From NCBI GenBank assembly GCA_030686995.1, contig CM060706.1, forward strand, positions 140,763,505-140,827,504: a stretch of DNA of 64,000 nucleotides, in the 5' to 3' direction. The translations under genes were made by a program, and so were the position numbers. This DNA comes from Artemisia argyi. Its lineage: Eukaryota > Streptophyta > Magnoliopsida > Asterales > Asteraceae. Below the pieces are notes generated by a model. It ran no database searches and had not been told where the DNA came from. It saw only the letters and a program-made list of their open reading frames with translations. Within the stretch, counting starts at the first letter, position 1; each line of letters opens with the position of its first letter. Below are positions 15,227 through 27,979 of this stretch, in pieces.

Positions 15227-15922
15227 TTTCTGAAATCATAAATGAAACTCAACATTAGAATCCATATAATATCAGAATAATTTAAATAATGAAGTTAATT
15301 ATTTCATTGATGATAGACTGAATTGACTCCCTACTGTAATCTAATTTCAAGATATGTCTTTGTTGTATCATTTATCAATGATCAACTCTTGATATGGGAT
15401 TACTAAGGAACAAACCGACTTGTCTATTAAAACTGAAGTTTAATTATCTTTTCTTCATTCTTTAAATTCCTTTTCAAAAATTGGTATTTAGACGATTCTT
15501 AAAGTTTTAGATTAATTATGGTAAGTTTTAAGAAATCTTAACAATTTGTAAGAAATCTTACGGTAGATTTGAATAATATTACAGAGGTAAACAAAATATT
15601 AATAACTTGTATGATTGTTTTTGCAAGATAACGATACAAGATCTTTTATTAATACTCTATTGATCTGAATAGAATCATTTGGTTATCAAAGAAAATAACA
15701 AATGATGAGATTTTTGCATGAAAATATGAGGATTCATCACATGCATGATTGATACGAAAGAAAAGAGTGATTCATAACATAGAGATATAACAGAAAGGAT
15801 GTTATTATACAATATGTTTTGATTACACGTTCTGAAGTTTCAGATTTATTGAACATTACATGAAATATTAACCAAATCTATTTGGTTTATTAGTAACAAC
15901 AAGGAAACTTGTAAACTTAAGA
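15227..15922 (-). other. Non-coding spacer between the two gag-like ORFs, possible intron
   Basis: AT-rich, no ORF. On the minus strand it ends with the acceptor-like TTTATGATTTCAG. GT dinucleotides near the end of the upstream ORF do not give an in-frame fusion, so a spliced fusion is not supported. Confidence 0.4.
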
Positions 15923-16759
15923 TTAGTTACGCCTCTGACGTAAATATCTAATTTCTTTCTCAAGTTCAAGTTGTGCAGCTTCCATGTTTGAGAAACGTTC
16001 TTGACACATGTTCATTTGGTTTGCCAACATATTCTCTAATGCGGCAATCTTTTGACCCTGGTTTCTGGCTGCATCTCTGGCCATCCATAGGGTTCTCTCA
16101 ATATCTCCAATTCTTACATGTGTATGACCGTGTTCTCTTCTTGCACAACGAACCCTGGAGTCCAAACTTCCAAGCTCCTGACTGGTGTTGTCCTTTATTT
16201 CATTAATCTTTATTCTTAACTCACACATTGTTCGCCTCTCAGCATCCGCCCTTTTGAACAATGCGTCAAGGTTACGGTCGTACCATTCAAATTGAGTTGG
16301 TCGTAACCCTTTTAGCTGTTCAGTGTGAGCATCCAATATGCCGGCTTGTCGATAAATAAGATTCCATATTGTTTCAGGAGTGCTTATATTGTAGTCGGGA
16401 GAGTTAGGTGAGGATAAATTATTTGGAGAATCTGGTATTGTAGAATCTGAAGTATAGGGTAACGGAGAATTTGGCTCAACATTCTTCCATGATATCTCTT
16501 GGCTTGAACCTTGTCCAACTTCGAATGTTGCCTGGCCACCAATCAAATCTTCATATGATTCGATAGCTCTCCTGAGTCTTTGACGTAGAGGTGAACGAAT
16601 AGGTGACGATGGAGGTGATCTCGGAGTGAGTTCTATATTAGGTTGGGATTTTAATATTTGTACGTAAGGATCTTCAGTATTCGGAGAATTTTTATTGCTA
16701 GATGAGGTATTAGTATTATGGATATTTGTTTTGACATTCACGGGAGTTCCTGAAGACAT
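15923..16759 (-). CDS. Gag-like amino-terminal protein with coiled coil, retrotransposon-encoded
   Basis: 278 aa, starting MSSGTPVNVK about 260 nt after the PBS, where gag is expected. The first 130 residues are Ser/Pro/Asn-rich and probably disordered (SPPSSPIRSPLRQRLRR). Residues from about 130 to the end are charged and helix-rich (DALFKRADAERRTMCELRIK, ERFSNMEAAQLELEKEIRYL), consistent with a coiled coil. No Retrotrans_gag capsid core (W/F-rich) is visible. It is separated from the zinc-knuckle ORF by about 700 bp of non-coding sequence. Assignment as gag rests mainly on position. Confidence 0.6.
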   Translation of the reverse strand: MSSGTPVNVKTNIHNTNTSSSNKNSPNTEDPYVQILKSQPNIELTPRSPPSSPIRSPLRQRLRRAIESYEDLIGGQATFEVGQGSSQEISWKNVEPNSPLPYTSDSTIPDSPNNLSSPNSPDYNISTPETIWNLIYRQAGILDAHTEQLKGLRPTQFEWYDRNLDALFKRADAERRTMCELRIKINEIKDNTSQELGSLDSRVRCARREHGHTHVRIGDIERTLWMARDAARNQGQKIAALENMLANQMNMCQERFSNMEAAQLELEKEIRYLRQRRN

Positions 16760-17003
16760 GCTACAGTAGTAACCAAGAATAATATTTTATGAGGATTTTG
16801 TATGTTAAAAATATAACAGTACAGATAAAATAATTATTGTGTAAGAGTAACTATTAAGCATGTAAGATAATCTCAACAGATAAAGTATTGAGCACGACAG
16901 TCTGCAGACACGGAGGGCATAAAATGTTATGGTGTAAAATCATTATTTTGAAAATGTAGTTATAGTTTTAATATTTGAAAACATTTAATTCTCTATAACT
17001 GTA

Positions 17004-17015
17004 GCTCTGATACCA
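17004..17015 (-). promoter_or_regulatory. Primer-binding site (initiator tRNA-Met type)
   Basis: The minus strand reads TGGTATCAGAGC directly inside the right LTR, the standard plant iMet PBS. It fixes the element's orientation as minus. Confidence 0.92.
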
Positions 17016-17018
17016 ATC

Positions 17019-20000
17019 TGTAACACCCCCAAATTTAAGTTTGTCGCAGCGGAATAGTAATTTTGGTGTTACGGGGAGGATCGAAGTTTTAATCTCATAA
17101 AACGGCTTAAAAGAAACGTTTTGAAAGTTATTTGTCATTCAAATAATATTTTTGATAAAAAGATAAACAAATTGATTTAAAATCTTATTCAAAAATATAA
17201 AGGCTTGTAAAAATGACAAATTTGATTTTTACACCATTTTAATTTATCAGAGTAATAAATGCCCACTCCATGTCTTGTCCTGCTCCGTTAAATTACCTGA
17301 GATACACATGCTTAAAAGTGTCAACACAAAGGTTGGTGAGTTCATAGAGTTTTATGAAAAACCCTTTATTTTGATAGATTTCAGGAATATTTGGTATTAA
17401 TAAAATACAACCAGTAAAGAAACAAGTATTGAGTATATTCACAAATAAATCATATAAGTATTCAATCACATTCAAATAAGGAATCAATAATCCTAACATG
17501 AGCTGGAAACTCATGATGCTAATTTAATCAGATATACAATCCACGTATGGTCAAATTCCTATACATCTGTATCTAAATATATGTTGAAAACATACATTTT
17601 CTTTATAGATATTGCCCCAAGCCTCATGACACACAAGCTTAACCGAAAGAGGTGTTTTATCAAATCAATGATAAATTTTGCCCTCTAATAATAGGTGATT
17701 TGCCAATTCCTATTTGTCTACGAATATAGTGTATCACGACTAATACGACTAACCATTTGCAAATGGCATTCCGTCAAGTATTAGTGGGACAGGAGGTCAG
17801 TCCTTAACAGGTTTCGAATCTGTTCACTATATTCGCGCCCACTTAACAGTGATTAATGGCTCATGATTGAGGGACTTTATGGCGATAAGGTAACTTAGGC
17901 AATATCAAGTAATAATGGGATCATTCAGAATAGCATCATTTAATCAAGTATCATACCACAATAATCAGTTTGGGAATATTATCGTTTGAGTATCAACAAT
18001 TCAGTTTAAGTATTTCGCCAGTATCACATTTATATCACATACCACAATAATCGAATTGGAAACATTTTCATATGAGTATCAGTATTTCAGTCATGCATGA
18101 TATGATAAAATACTTTATTTAAATTATCCATCGAAGTTTTACCTTTTTAAACGTAAGTAAAAATATTAACTTTTGAAATATCGTTATATATATTATTAAC
18201 GTAAAAATAAATAATATATAAATAAAACGTAATAAAAATACATATGACGTGATGGTTGTCGTAAAATAGAAAATAAAATAAGAATATCAAATAGATTATA
18301 TTTGGTCCTTGTCCTTTTCCCATTTTTACACTTTTTATACTAACGGCGTTAGCGTTACACCGTTAGTCCTTTTCATATCTAATTTACAATTATAGTCCAC
18401 TACTTGTCCAAAATTACAATCTAAGCTTAGAACATCATATAATATCAATTTTTATCCTAAACTTTCTGTTTTTACAGTTTTAGTCCAAGTTTTCAATGTT
18501 TGGCAGTTTTAGTCATTTTAGGTGTCGTCGCGTTACATTTTTAGTCCAAAATTACAAAAATGATTATAAAAATTTTATAAAAATTTCCGTAGCTTATTTT
18601 ATTAATTCCAAGCTTATTTCAACAGCTTATTTGATTAAAAGCTTATTTTTCTAGCTTATGGGCCTTAGTGAGCCAAATACAAAAGCCCATTTAGATTTTT
18701 AGAGGCGAGGGCATGAAAAATGTTTTGGGCCTGGACTTGGGCTACTTTTGTGATTCTAAAAATGTTTCATATGGGCCCAGTGGGCTTATGGATCTTTATT
18801 TCTTATTGGGCCTTAAATAAGCCCACTCGAACATATTAAATTTTCTTAACTAATTTTGGTTTTGAAAACTTGGTGACTTCCGATTCAATTTGGCTCATTT
18901 TATGTGTCGAAACGTGATTATTTTTACAAGTTGTATAAATGAAATTAATAGTTTTCTAGGTGGTCTATTAGGTCGAGTAAAAATATGATACTCTCGTTAA
19001 GTGAAATTTTATGATATAAGAGTGGTTTGTAACATGTTTGCATCGTTTATATATATTTGAAAATCTTAAAAATATTACTAAGTGTTTATGTGATTTTTGT
19101 ACGTGTGAAACATGGTTCAAAATAGGTTCGTGAAATGCATGTAACGTTAAAACTAACGTGAATTTTGTGTGCTATGTGACTCCTTGGCCTTCCAAGATAG
19201 AGGCTAGTCACGTTTAGTGTTCTACATGACAATATATACATGAATTATATGTGTAAAATGTATATACGATCGAACAAATGAATAACAAAGTGCATGATTA
19301 TATTTAACGTGTGATTTTGAATGGAAATGATTTGAAATAACTTACAACACCTTAGAGGTGGTGGAGAGTCAAGTAGGAACAAATGAAACACAAGAAAATC
19401 TCGTCTAATCGTATAACCCAAACGTTATACATATATATTAAACCCGATATCACTTTTCTTGCTTCCAAACAATATTGTTTCACTCCTGATCTTTTAGAAG
19501 TAGTTTTTAGGAGAAGAGAATGTTGTGAAAGTGTTTGAGAATGAGGAGAAGCAAGTGCATGCATGAAACGTACATATATATCATTTGGATGAATCGTATG
19601 GTGCAAAATTTTCAAGGAAACCACATGTACTATTCGATGTCAGTAACTTAGACTCCTAGTATGAGATTTTAACATAGAATATTCAAATGTGAGAGCTTGA
19701 AATAAGGGAAATGTTTTGGTGACTCATGTATGCATGTCGACATCAATTTAACACATACACGATTTATGAAATCGTGTATAACTTGAGTGTAACTGATCAT
19801 CTTTGACATTTGGACATGAAATCATCTTAAGATTATTATTTGGAACTTGTAGGAACAAATGGGAATCAAAACGGTTAAGATTTGAGTGATTTATGAATCG
19901 ATTGAGTTGATTTTGGTTCGATCACTTTGCCACTTAAAAACGTATCAAACGTCGTCCAATGAACTTGGGATTTGAAACACTAATATTTGGCTAGGTGGTG

Positions 20001-20387
20001 AACGAGATGGTGCAAAAATATATAGGTGTCGTGTGTAAAAATTTGGCATACGCGAGGTGATTTGGAGCATGGTTGATCGATTTATATGAAATATTAAAAG
20101 TAAAAATAGGTTTTGTTTTTGGGCCGGTTGGGCTTAGGAAAGAACAAGGCCCGTTTGGTTTTTGTGATTAGTGTTATTAATTAAGATTAGTGATTTATTA
20201 AGATTTTGTTAATCGTGTCGAGAACTTGTTTTGTCGTTTGACGAATTTGGCAATATCGTAATCGTGACCATTTTAATATACTAAGAAAATTTTAAATTTC
20301 CCCATAAAAATGGTGATTACAATAATGTCAAAGATTATTTATTTAATTAACCGAAGTTAATTATACGAATTTTTGCGAGGTTTTACA
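17019..20387 (-). repeat. 5' LTR (right copy) of the gag-only element
   Basis: 3,369 bp. It starts two to three bases from the PBS and ends at the CTCTC TSD. It carries the same minus-strand TATA region (about 19571-19581). It lacks the 580-bp block of the left LTR. The deletion junction lies at a shared GTCA. Confidence 0.9.
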
Positions 20388-21230
20388 CTCTCAAGCCATG
20401 ACACAAACATAATCAACACCATATAAGCAACAAACCACACAAGCATAAACACAACGCAAATGTAAATATAATGCGGTAAATGCGAAGATAAATGTAAAGA
20501 GATAAGTAAAGAAAACGCAAACCTGGACACGGCGATTTATAGCGGTTTGGTCACGAAGCTCCTCTTCGCCCTACTCCACTCCTCGAGTACCCAACTTGAG
20601 AGTTACTTCACTAATCAACAAGCTCCATTCTCGGCGGAGAAAACCATACAACGTCGCTTACATAATTTTCCGACACTAAGCTAAATGTCGAGTACTAATG
20701 TTAGCTAGTACCAATCTACAACGATCCACCCGATCATCATAAATCCCACAAGCTACAAGATCCACATGATCTACACTCAATCTACCTGATCTACTCACAA
20801 TCTACCCGATCCTTGATAATCACACAATCAACATACCATGCACGATCTACCCGACCTTCCCTTGACCCACTTGATCAACACACAAGCTCACTAGCTACAA
20901 GAGATCTCCAAGATCTCAACAAGATCACAATGATCCACACTCACAAGACTAAACAAAAGATAATGACTACTTGATGTATATCAAGATACAACAAGCTTAC
21001 AACAAGTAATGCAAGTGCACTACTCAATGACGATAACACTTGTATCTTCTTGATACTTTGTGTTCTTCTCTTGGACTAGAAGAAGAATGAAGGTGATCAC
21101 TTGAATGGATGATTGGATCACTCTAAAACAAACTAAAACACTATAAATGATCAAAGAAAGTGATCTAAGGAAGGGATTAAACCAGATATAAATGGCTGGA
21201 AAAATCAAGTTGAGAGTGTAAAATGGTCCA

Positions 21231-21240
21231 CTATTTATAG
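21231..21240 (-). promoter_or_regulatory. TATA box of a copia-type LTR
   Basis: The minus strand reads GCCTATAAATAGTGG. A perfect 26-bp palindrome lies about 50 bp upstream (plus 21291-21316). Confidence 0.5.
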
Positions 21241-21290
21241 GCAAAGAGAAAATAGCCGTTACAGGGGGACGACACCACTAATTGTCTGGA

Positions 21291-21316
21291 CGGCACCACT
21301 AAATTTAGTGGTGCCG
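21291..21316. repeat. Perfect 26-bp palindrome
   Basis: CGGCACCACTAAA is followed directly by its exact reverse complement. A partial extra copy (GACGACACCACTAA) precedes it at about 21269. Possible dimeric factor site or cruciform in the LTR promoter. Confidence 0.9.
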
Positions 21317-21500
21317 TGGGGGACAAAAATGCTCCTTTGTTTGTCTTTAATAGGGAAGGTTTGTTTGGGGAAGTTTGGAGTTGATTTGGGGGGAAAAATG
21401 GCTGTTGGGATTTTTAAACTTATTTTTTCAAAATAAAACATTTCTTTTTAATTCAAAAAATGATTTGTAAAATATATTTTTGAAAATGTTTTGTCACATT

Positions 21501-22430
21501 AAAATTGTGAAGTTTAGAGAAAAATATAATCCTTTGATCATTTGTCAAGTAGTAGATTTGTTTGTCCATACCTTGAGTGATTTACGTCGGGATGGAAATC
21601 TACGACTTTGAAGAGGCATATTTGAGACGTCGAGAGGTGTTGATGTAAGTATGCATTGATGATTTGTGTTTACAAGTAACTTGAGCATTTTTCGTTACGC
21701 ATTACAAGTTACAAGTTTTAAAACCGAATGAACTGTTTAGATTAAATATCGTAATATTTGCACTAACACACTTATCTCATATACATTTAACTTTAGGTTT
21801 GACTACTAACTCTACTTCCGTTGACTAACCAATCATATCGCGTATCCCGACTCATAAAAGTTATAGTCAACTTATCGCAATAGCATTCTCATAATTAATA
21901 CCTGGAAACCGGTTTTGAGGTGTTACACCTTTAGCATTCGAGGTCTTCCAAATTAACTTATATGGAATGCTATAATCCCTTTTCTAGGTTTACAAAATTC
22001 ATGTGCAAGTCTTTTTATCGTTCAGTGTACTACTTTATAAGACTTCTGATAAGGTACTGCCTTTTTCGAAATTTGTTTTGGCATACAACCTTATGTGACA
22101 CTCTTGTTTCACAGAGAACTTTTATCGCAATCACTATTGTTAATACAAATAAACCTTAAAAATGTTTATTTATATTTTACAATCTTCTAATGTTTTGTCG
22201 ATAACAAACATAAAATTATTTTAACGAGTTAAATAAAATACGTAAACTTTTGATCCAGTAGTTTACTAACTCATTTCACTTAACAAATATATCATCAAAC
22301 ATGTTTAGTTAAATAGTTTACACAAAGCCAAAACCATTTTAAACCAAAACCATCTTATAATAACAATAAAGTAACTTAGTTACTTACATTTTATAAAATA
22401 CATATGTAACTTGTAAAAATAAGCTAGTAA
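21501..22430. other. Non-coding interval with LTR-like debris
   Basis: GGTTTTGAGGTGTTACA at about 21911-21927 looks like an LTR end, but no PBS or partner follows. Otherwise AT-rich and without a gene. Confidence 0.35.
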
Positions 22431-22439
22431 AGACTTGGA

Positions 22440-22660
22440 CTATCCATGACCTAAAACCAAGTCCATAACCCATAACCCATAGAGCTTGATCCATAACGCA
22501 TGACCCATTACATGACATCATGCATGCCACCAAAATGGGTAAAACCCATGATCCATGACCCAAAGTCCACAACCCATAACCCAAAATCCATAACCCATGA
22601 CCCAAGATGTCTTTGACATCATGTACGACATCACATAACCATAACCCAAAAAACCCAGAA
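22440..22660. repeat. Degenerate short tandem repeat (CCATAACCCAT-like)
   Basis: Words such as CCATAACCCATAACCC and CCATGACCCAA recur irregularly over about 220 bp. The minus-strand ORF rich in GYGLW is a product of this repeat. Confidence 0.8.
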
Positions 22661-22699
22661 TATTAACCCAAAATCTGGACTAGTACTACCAGATACCCG

Positions 22700-23560
22700 G
22701 ATCCCTGGCTTAACACTGGCCGGACCCCTTTGTTAAGCGATCCGTCAGATCCAAGTGAACAATGCTCAGTTTGCCTATAAATAGTGAGCTATTTCTCTCT
22801 TGCTTCACATAACTTTTAGACATATATATCTTTTCTCTATGTTCTAAATTCTCTAGCCTCAGATCCAAGGATCTTTCTATGTAGTCTTTCTTTGTGATTC
22901 TCTAGATTCCTCTTAAAGGCAAAATCACGACCTCTCGAGGACTTGCAAGCTCAAGACATGAGTTGCTAGGATTCTTCTTCTTTACAAGATCACAGAAGTG
23001 TATCTTGTCATTCTTTCTTCTTCTTCTTAAGGGTATTATAGATGTGTTGAGTCGTTAGGTGTAAAAGGACGTTGGTTCCTTAAGGTTTGTTGTGCTAATT
23101 GTGTTGATTGGGTAGTGGTTCCTCCTTTGTAATGGAATCCGGTATCCAGCCATGTGCCGGATAAAGTGTAGGCGACGAAGGTTTGGCTCTACCTCATAGA
23201 AGAGCTCGATATTTAGCTTTGTACAAGATAAAGTGTAAGCGAAGTTGTGAAGGCTTCTCCGCTGGTGAAAGGAGTTTGTCTTGTGTAGTGTTTACAGAAC
23301 TCTCTTATTGGGTACTCGGGGAGTGGAGTAGGGCAAGGAAGGTGTCCTTTTAACCGAACCACTATAAATACTCGTGTTGTGGTTGTCTCTTTCTATCTCT
23401 CTCTCATAGTTTAGTTTTATATGCTTTTCTACTATCAATATCCAACACACCAAACTAGATTGACATAAGTCGATCTATAAATTTTAAAAAAGAAGTTTCA
23501 ATGATCGATAAAACTATTCAACCCCCTTTCTAGTTTTCTACAACTATCTCACATAGCTTC
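22700..23560 (+). mobile_element. Copia-type solo or truncated LTR, plus orientation
   Basis: TATA box CCTATAAATAG at 22774-22784, then a leader with GGGTACTCGGGGAGTGGAGT (about 23310) and AACCACTATAAATACTCGTG, ending near CAACCCCCTTTCTAGTTTTC. This order is typical of SIRE-like copia LTRs. No PBS, gag or pol follows. Confidence 0.5.
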
Positions 23561-24325
23561 GCGGAGTACACGTTCATATGACATTTTAGCGCTTTTGAAA
23601 GTCTCTTAAACAAAACTTCTAAGCATATTCTATCCTCTCTACGAATATATGTAAGTGTGAGTTAAATCCTTATGGTATATTTTATACGTAGTAGTTAAAC
23701 AAAACTTTATTAAAACTATAGTGCATTTCAGGGGGTCAGGTCGATCTACTAACTAAAGAACAAAAAATACCCACGAATATCAACTCATGAATGATGCTAT
23801 AGCCAAACTATAAATAAAGTTAACTCGAATCAAACATAGTTGTCACACCATCCTTCGCCATCAATACGAACTGGGACGCTAAAAATCCTAAAAATCAGCA
23901 AATGGATCTCGAACGTATGCCGAATAACGTAAGCCGAACTCGAACGGCGTACTATTTGATTAGGTTGAACTCATTGATTCACATCCCTCTTGAAAAAATA
24001 TATTTTTGTTGTTCTTGAAACTAAAAGGGATCTCAACTTAAAAAATCTAAGAATCTTGTCTACATCTTAATTACTTTATCCAAAACAAGTAGATGAAAGA
24101 TTCCTCACATATATAGCGACCATCATTTCATTTTAGTTCGCAGAAAAAAAGCATCTAGCTAGCTTTTTATATCAAAATCAAATCATATTCCGAATCATGG
24201 TCGTTATGATTTATCTTGTATCGTGGATGACTTTACAATGAATTGAAAACGACTTGGTTCGATCATTCATTTTGTACACAACTTTTATATAAGCGAAACA
24301 TTGTGAAATCTGCATTATATGGCAA
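23561..24325. other. Non-coding interval
   Basis: AT-rich, no gene recognised. Confidence 0.4.
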
Positions 24326-25523
24326 TCTTTTATATAATAAAAGAATTACATCATTTCGAAGTGTTTATGCAAAAAACTTCTTATCGAAAAAAAAAATATA
24401 CCAATAGGAGAGCTCGATTTTGCCACGTAAGCAAAATCAAACAACATGATTGGTTAATAAAAAGTCAAAATTAAAATTAATTTTTGTCAAACTTTAATAA
24501 ATTTGGTGGAGAAATTTGGTTAAGAAAAAACACATAAAAATATTTGTGTCAAATTTGTGAAAACAAAAACTTAAAAAAAGAGGAAGTAATTAATAAAACT
24601 TTAGTGGTTGAATTTTACAAAAATTATATAGAGCTAAGTGTAAAATTAAAAGTTTTCATATTTTTTAATAACTATAGAAAAATAACAAATAACCCCTTAC
24701 AGTTTATACCCCTATAGTTTATATGATGAACTTTGTTTAAAATTACATAAGTATTAGTATTATTTTCAGACTTTCGTCTATTAAAATTATAAAATTTTGT
24801 AAATATACGAATTAGTTTTAATATACGTTAAATATTTTTTAAAACTAATATTCGTTTTAAACTTTCATCAATTAAATTTTTTTTTATTATATACGTTAAA
24901 TAAGGACTCATGTTATTTTATTTGAAAAGTTTAATTTATGCGTACACAGACTTGAATATTAAATACGACTAAACTATTGTTAACGGGAATATGAATATCA
25001 AATGTAAGCACGGATTACTGTGATATGAAAATAAATATGCACTATTTTACTTATAACAACGACTTATGAAATTCTTATTTAAAGTATATATGGATATCCA
25101 GAAAAATATTTCTGAAAAACTTTACGGGGCATATTTTAACTTCATCAAAAGGACTTCCCTCACTACGAAAAGTGTCCCATGGATGACATATTTATATATC
25201 TCCTATTCGTGCTGATTATGTGCTACTAAACTCGCACATTTTGTACAACACGATATGAATAATTAAAGTTAAACAACAACATTAATCTCAACCTCAACAT
25301 TTATGTCAGTTAAACAAAGTTAAATCTTCAACAAATTTTTTTTTTTACAAAATATTATTATAATAGATATTAATACATAATAAAAAATCCTAGACAAGGT
25401 GTTAGGTATACTTATATCACAATTTTCACGGGTAAATTCTTATATGTCCATATACTAAACTAAAATTTTAAAATAAATTTGATTCATGTGTAAACCCCGT
25501 ATATGCATGGGACTTATAGCTAG
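24326..25523 (+). mobile_element. Probable non-autonomous Helitron
   Basis: It starts TCTTTTATATAATAAAAG, much like the 5' ends of plant Helitrons. It ends with the short imperfect stem CCCCGTATATGCATGGG, then ACTTATAGCTAG. The end is CTAG (CTRR rule), with host A before and T after, the AT target, and no TSD. 1,198 bp, AT-rich, no Rep/helicase. Confidence 0.6.
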
Positions 25524-26912
25524 TTACAATAGCAACAAAGAAAATACATTACTTCCTCTATCAAGAATGATATTTGATAACATATGACAATTAAATGGAA
25601 GATCCATAGAAGCAAATTTTCATAGATTCAAATATAAAAAAATACATCACCTGTCTAGAAATGTTATTGTTGTGACAAACTATAAAAAATACATCACCTA
25701 GCTAGTTTATATAGTGTTTCGGAACACATATTATGAATTTTGACACTTAATGTAATTACAACGAGTAAAACTATGGATTCAAATATTCAATTGTACATTT
25801 ATATCAGCATATATGATTCGGACAAGGTTTAAACTTTAGATGATAACGAATTAATCATATTGCCATTATCCTTTCAAATATGGAGAGTCTCTTTTTTTTT
25901 AAGTGTAATCTATGTAAAACTGGATGAAAACGTTTAAAAACAGGCGAAAACGTGCAAACATGGATGAAAACGTGTAAAAACTGACGAATACGTGTAAACG
26001 GGGCAAAAACGTATGAAAACGGATCAAAACGTGTAAAACCAGGCGAATAAGTATTAAAACGTAAGAAAAACCAAATTTTTAGTTAATTAAAAACAGTCTT
26101 TAGTATAAAAGGACTAACTTTGCAAACATTCGTTGAGTAAAAGGACTAACGTTGCCACATGATGACTAACGGTATAAAAAAATGTTTCAAGTCGAATCAA
26201 AATTTGAAAGTTCGTTGATCAAGTAAGCAATAAAAAAATAAATGGTTCAACTTGATACTTTTTGAAAATACAATGGTATTTTATAGCTTTTACCCCATAT
26301 ATTATAAACTTTTGTATCATACTTTCGGGATGTAAAGTAGTAGAGAGCTATTCTTTTTTTCAGGTAGGTTTATTAGCCTGAATATTCAAACTCATGAAGC
26401 AACTGGTAATGTATTTAAGTTCATACGTAGTAGTATATATTTATTGTTCTTATGTGACCAAAGGTTATTGTCTTTGTAAGTATAGATTTAGGAATAGGAT
26501 ATTTGTACCTACAAGTAATATCCCTCTTATTTTATTTATATTTTTGTTCTTATTATAAAACTGAGAAACATAAAATATGGAATTGAATATATATAGTTTG
26601 ACAAATCAAAATTAGTAAAATACAAAAAATACGGAGCATAAAAACATAAAAAACTGTATTATGCTAGTGTAAGTGGCGAGTCATCAATTCATAAAGGCTT
26701 CCAAATAATTATGTATGTTCATTATGTATAGTGTATATAAATAAAATAGGGTTTTGTACTTTTTCAAATGTATCATTTTGATACGTGTACAATTTTTCGT
26801 TCCACATAATATTGCGTACTTTCATGTTTTGCTCCAATTTGCCCGCATGTTTACATGTAACTGGTTGAGATTGTATAAAACCGGCAAAAATGCCTATGTG
26901 GCATATTTTTTT
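25524..26912. other. Non-coding interval with foldback-arm debris
   Basis: 25915-26050 has GGATGAAAACGTGTAAAAAC-like repeats related to the arms of the foldback element at 28.2-33.3 kb, followed by AAAAGGACTAAC words from the same kind of element. No gene supported. Confidence 0.5.
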
Positions 26913-27612
26913 GAGTAAATTACATAGATCGTCCTTCTTGTTTGTCCCAAATTCCATTTAATGTCCTTGGTAGTTTTATATTGCATTGACAATCCTTTTT
27001 TATTTATTTATTTTTAAAAAGACAACTAACTATTTCACAATATGCACACGACATACTTTTGTGTACGTTTTTATACGTTTGTGTACAATTTCATATGCTT
27101 TTGTATGTTTTCGTACGTTTTATCTATTGTAGTACATTTTGAATATTTTCATACGTTTTTTTGTATGCTTCATCCGTTTTTATATGGTTTTGTATGTTTT
27201 CTTATGTTTTCATATGTTTGTGTACGTTTTTATCCGTCTTCTTATGTTTTCATCCGTTTTATATGTCAAAGAACACACAAAATTTGAAAACTTCTTTTTT
27301 TAATAATAGCCGAAACATTTAATTATTCTTAAGAATATTTAAAAGCAATAATATATTTCAATTCTTTGGTATCATCCAAAATAAATTAAAAGGTTTCAAA
27401 TTTTAATCATAAAATTTAGAAAGTTTAGTATTACAATAAAAAAATGAATTTATTAGTTAAATTTTTTTTAAATTAAAAGATATTCATTTTTGCTTTTAAA
27501 TATATTTAAAAACTGTTTTTATTTCGAGAATTATAAAAGGTTTTTATAAAGTGAACAATTTTTATACATTATACTTTTTTAATTTAAATAGATTTAAAAA
27601 CTGTTTTAAGTA

Positions 27613-27704
<92 letters not shown>

Positions 27705-27979
27705 TTTTTGAAAATTTTATTAATTAGTTATTTAGAAAATTTCTAAAATTTTCTGGATTTATTAAGAAAAAATTATAAAAATTTATGAATTTATTTCAAA
27801 ACTTTTTATGTTAAATTTTATAAAGATTTAAAAGGTGAACAGTTATTAAATCAGTTATATTTTATAAAGATCTAATTTTTTAAATTTAAATTGATTTATA
27901 AACAATTTTAAGTAAAAAAATTATAACGACGGTAAATGAAATTTTGGCAAACCATGAGGACTGTCCATGTAATTTACTC
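26913..27979. mobile_element. Inverted-repeat element (possible Mutator-like MITE)
   Basis: The left end GAGTAAATTACATAGATCGT is mirrored by ATGTAATTTACTC at the right (about 20 of 24 positions). The interior has TACGTTTTTATACGTTT-type low complexity (27040-27260) and a CA/TA microsatellite. The flanks do not give a clean TSD. Confidence 0.5.
27616..27702. repeat. (CA)n(TA)n compound microsatellite
   Basis: About 37 bp of CA directly followed by about 50 bp of TA. Confidence 0.95.

Larger units (their letters stand above)
20393..21500 (-). mobile_element. Copia-type LTR sequence, minus orientation
   Basis: On the minus strand a TATA box (CTATAAATAG, plus 21231-21240) is followed about 650 nt later by TTGGGTACTCGAGGAGTGGA and AAACCGCTATAAATCGCCGT, a block shared in opposite orientation with 23300-23370 and typical of plant copia LTR leaders. 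Boundaries are unclear. The large gag-only element is inserted at its left side. ORFs here are spurious. Confidence 0.5.

Noticed and set aside
20950..21450. ORFs of 74 and 60 aa on the minus strand
   Set aside because: Lie across a copia LTR promoter and a palindrome; no domain.
22384..22605. ORF rich in Gly-Tyr-Gly-Leu-Trp
   Set aside because: Product of the CCATAACCCAT-like tandem repeat; not a gene.
27042..27287. 81-aa Phe/Cys/Tyr-rich ORF
   Set aside because: Low-complexity TACGTTTTTATACG repeats inside an inverted-repeat element.
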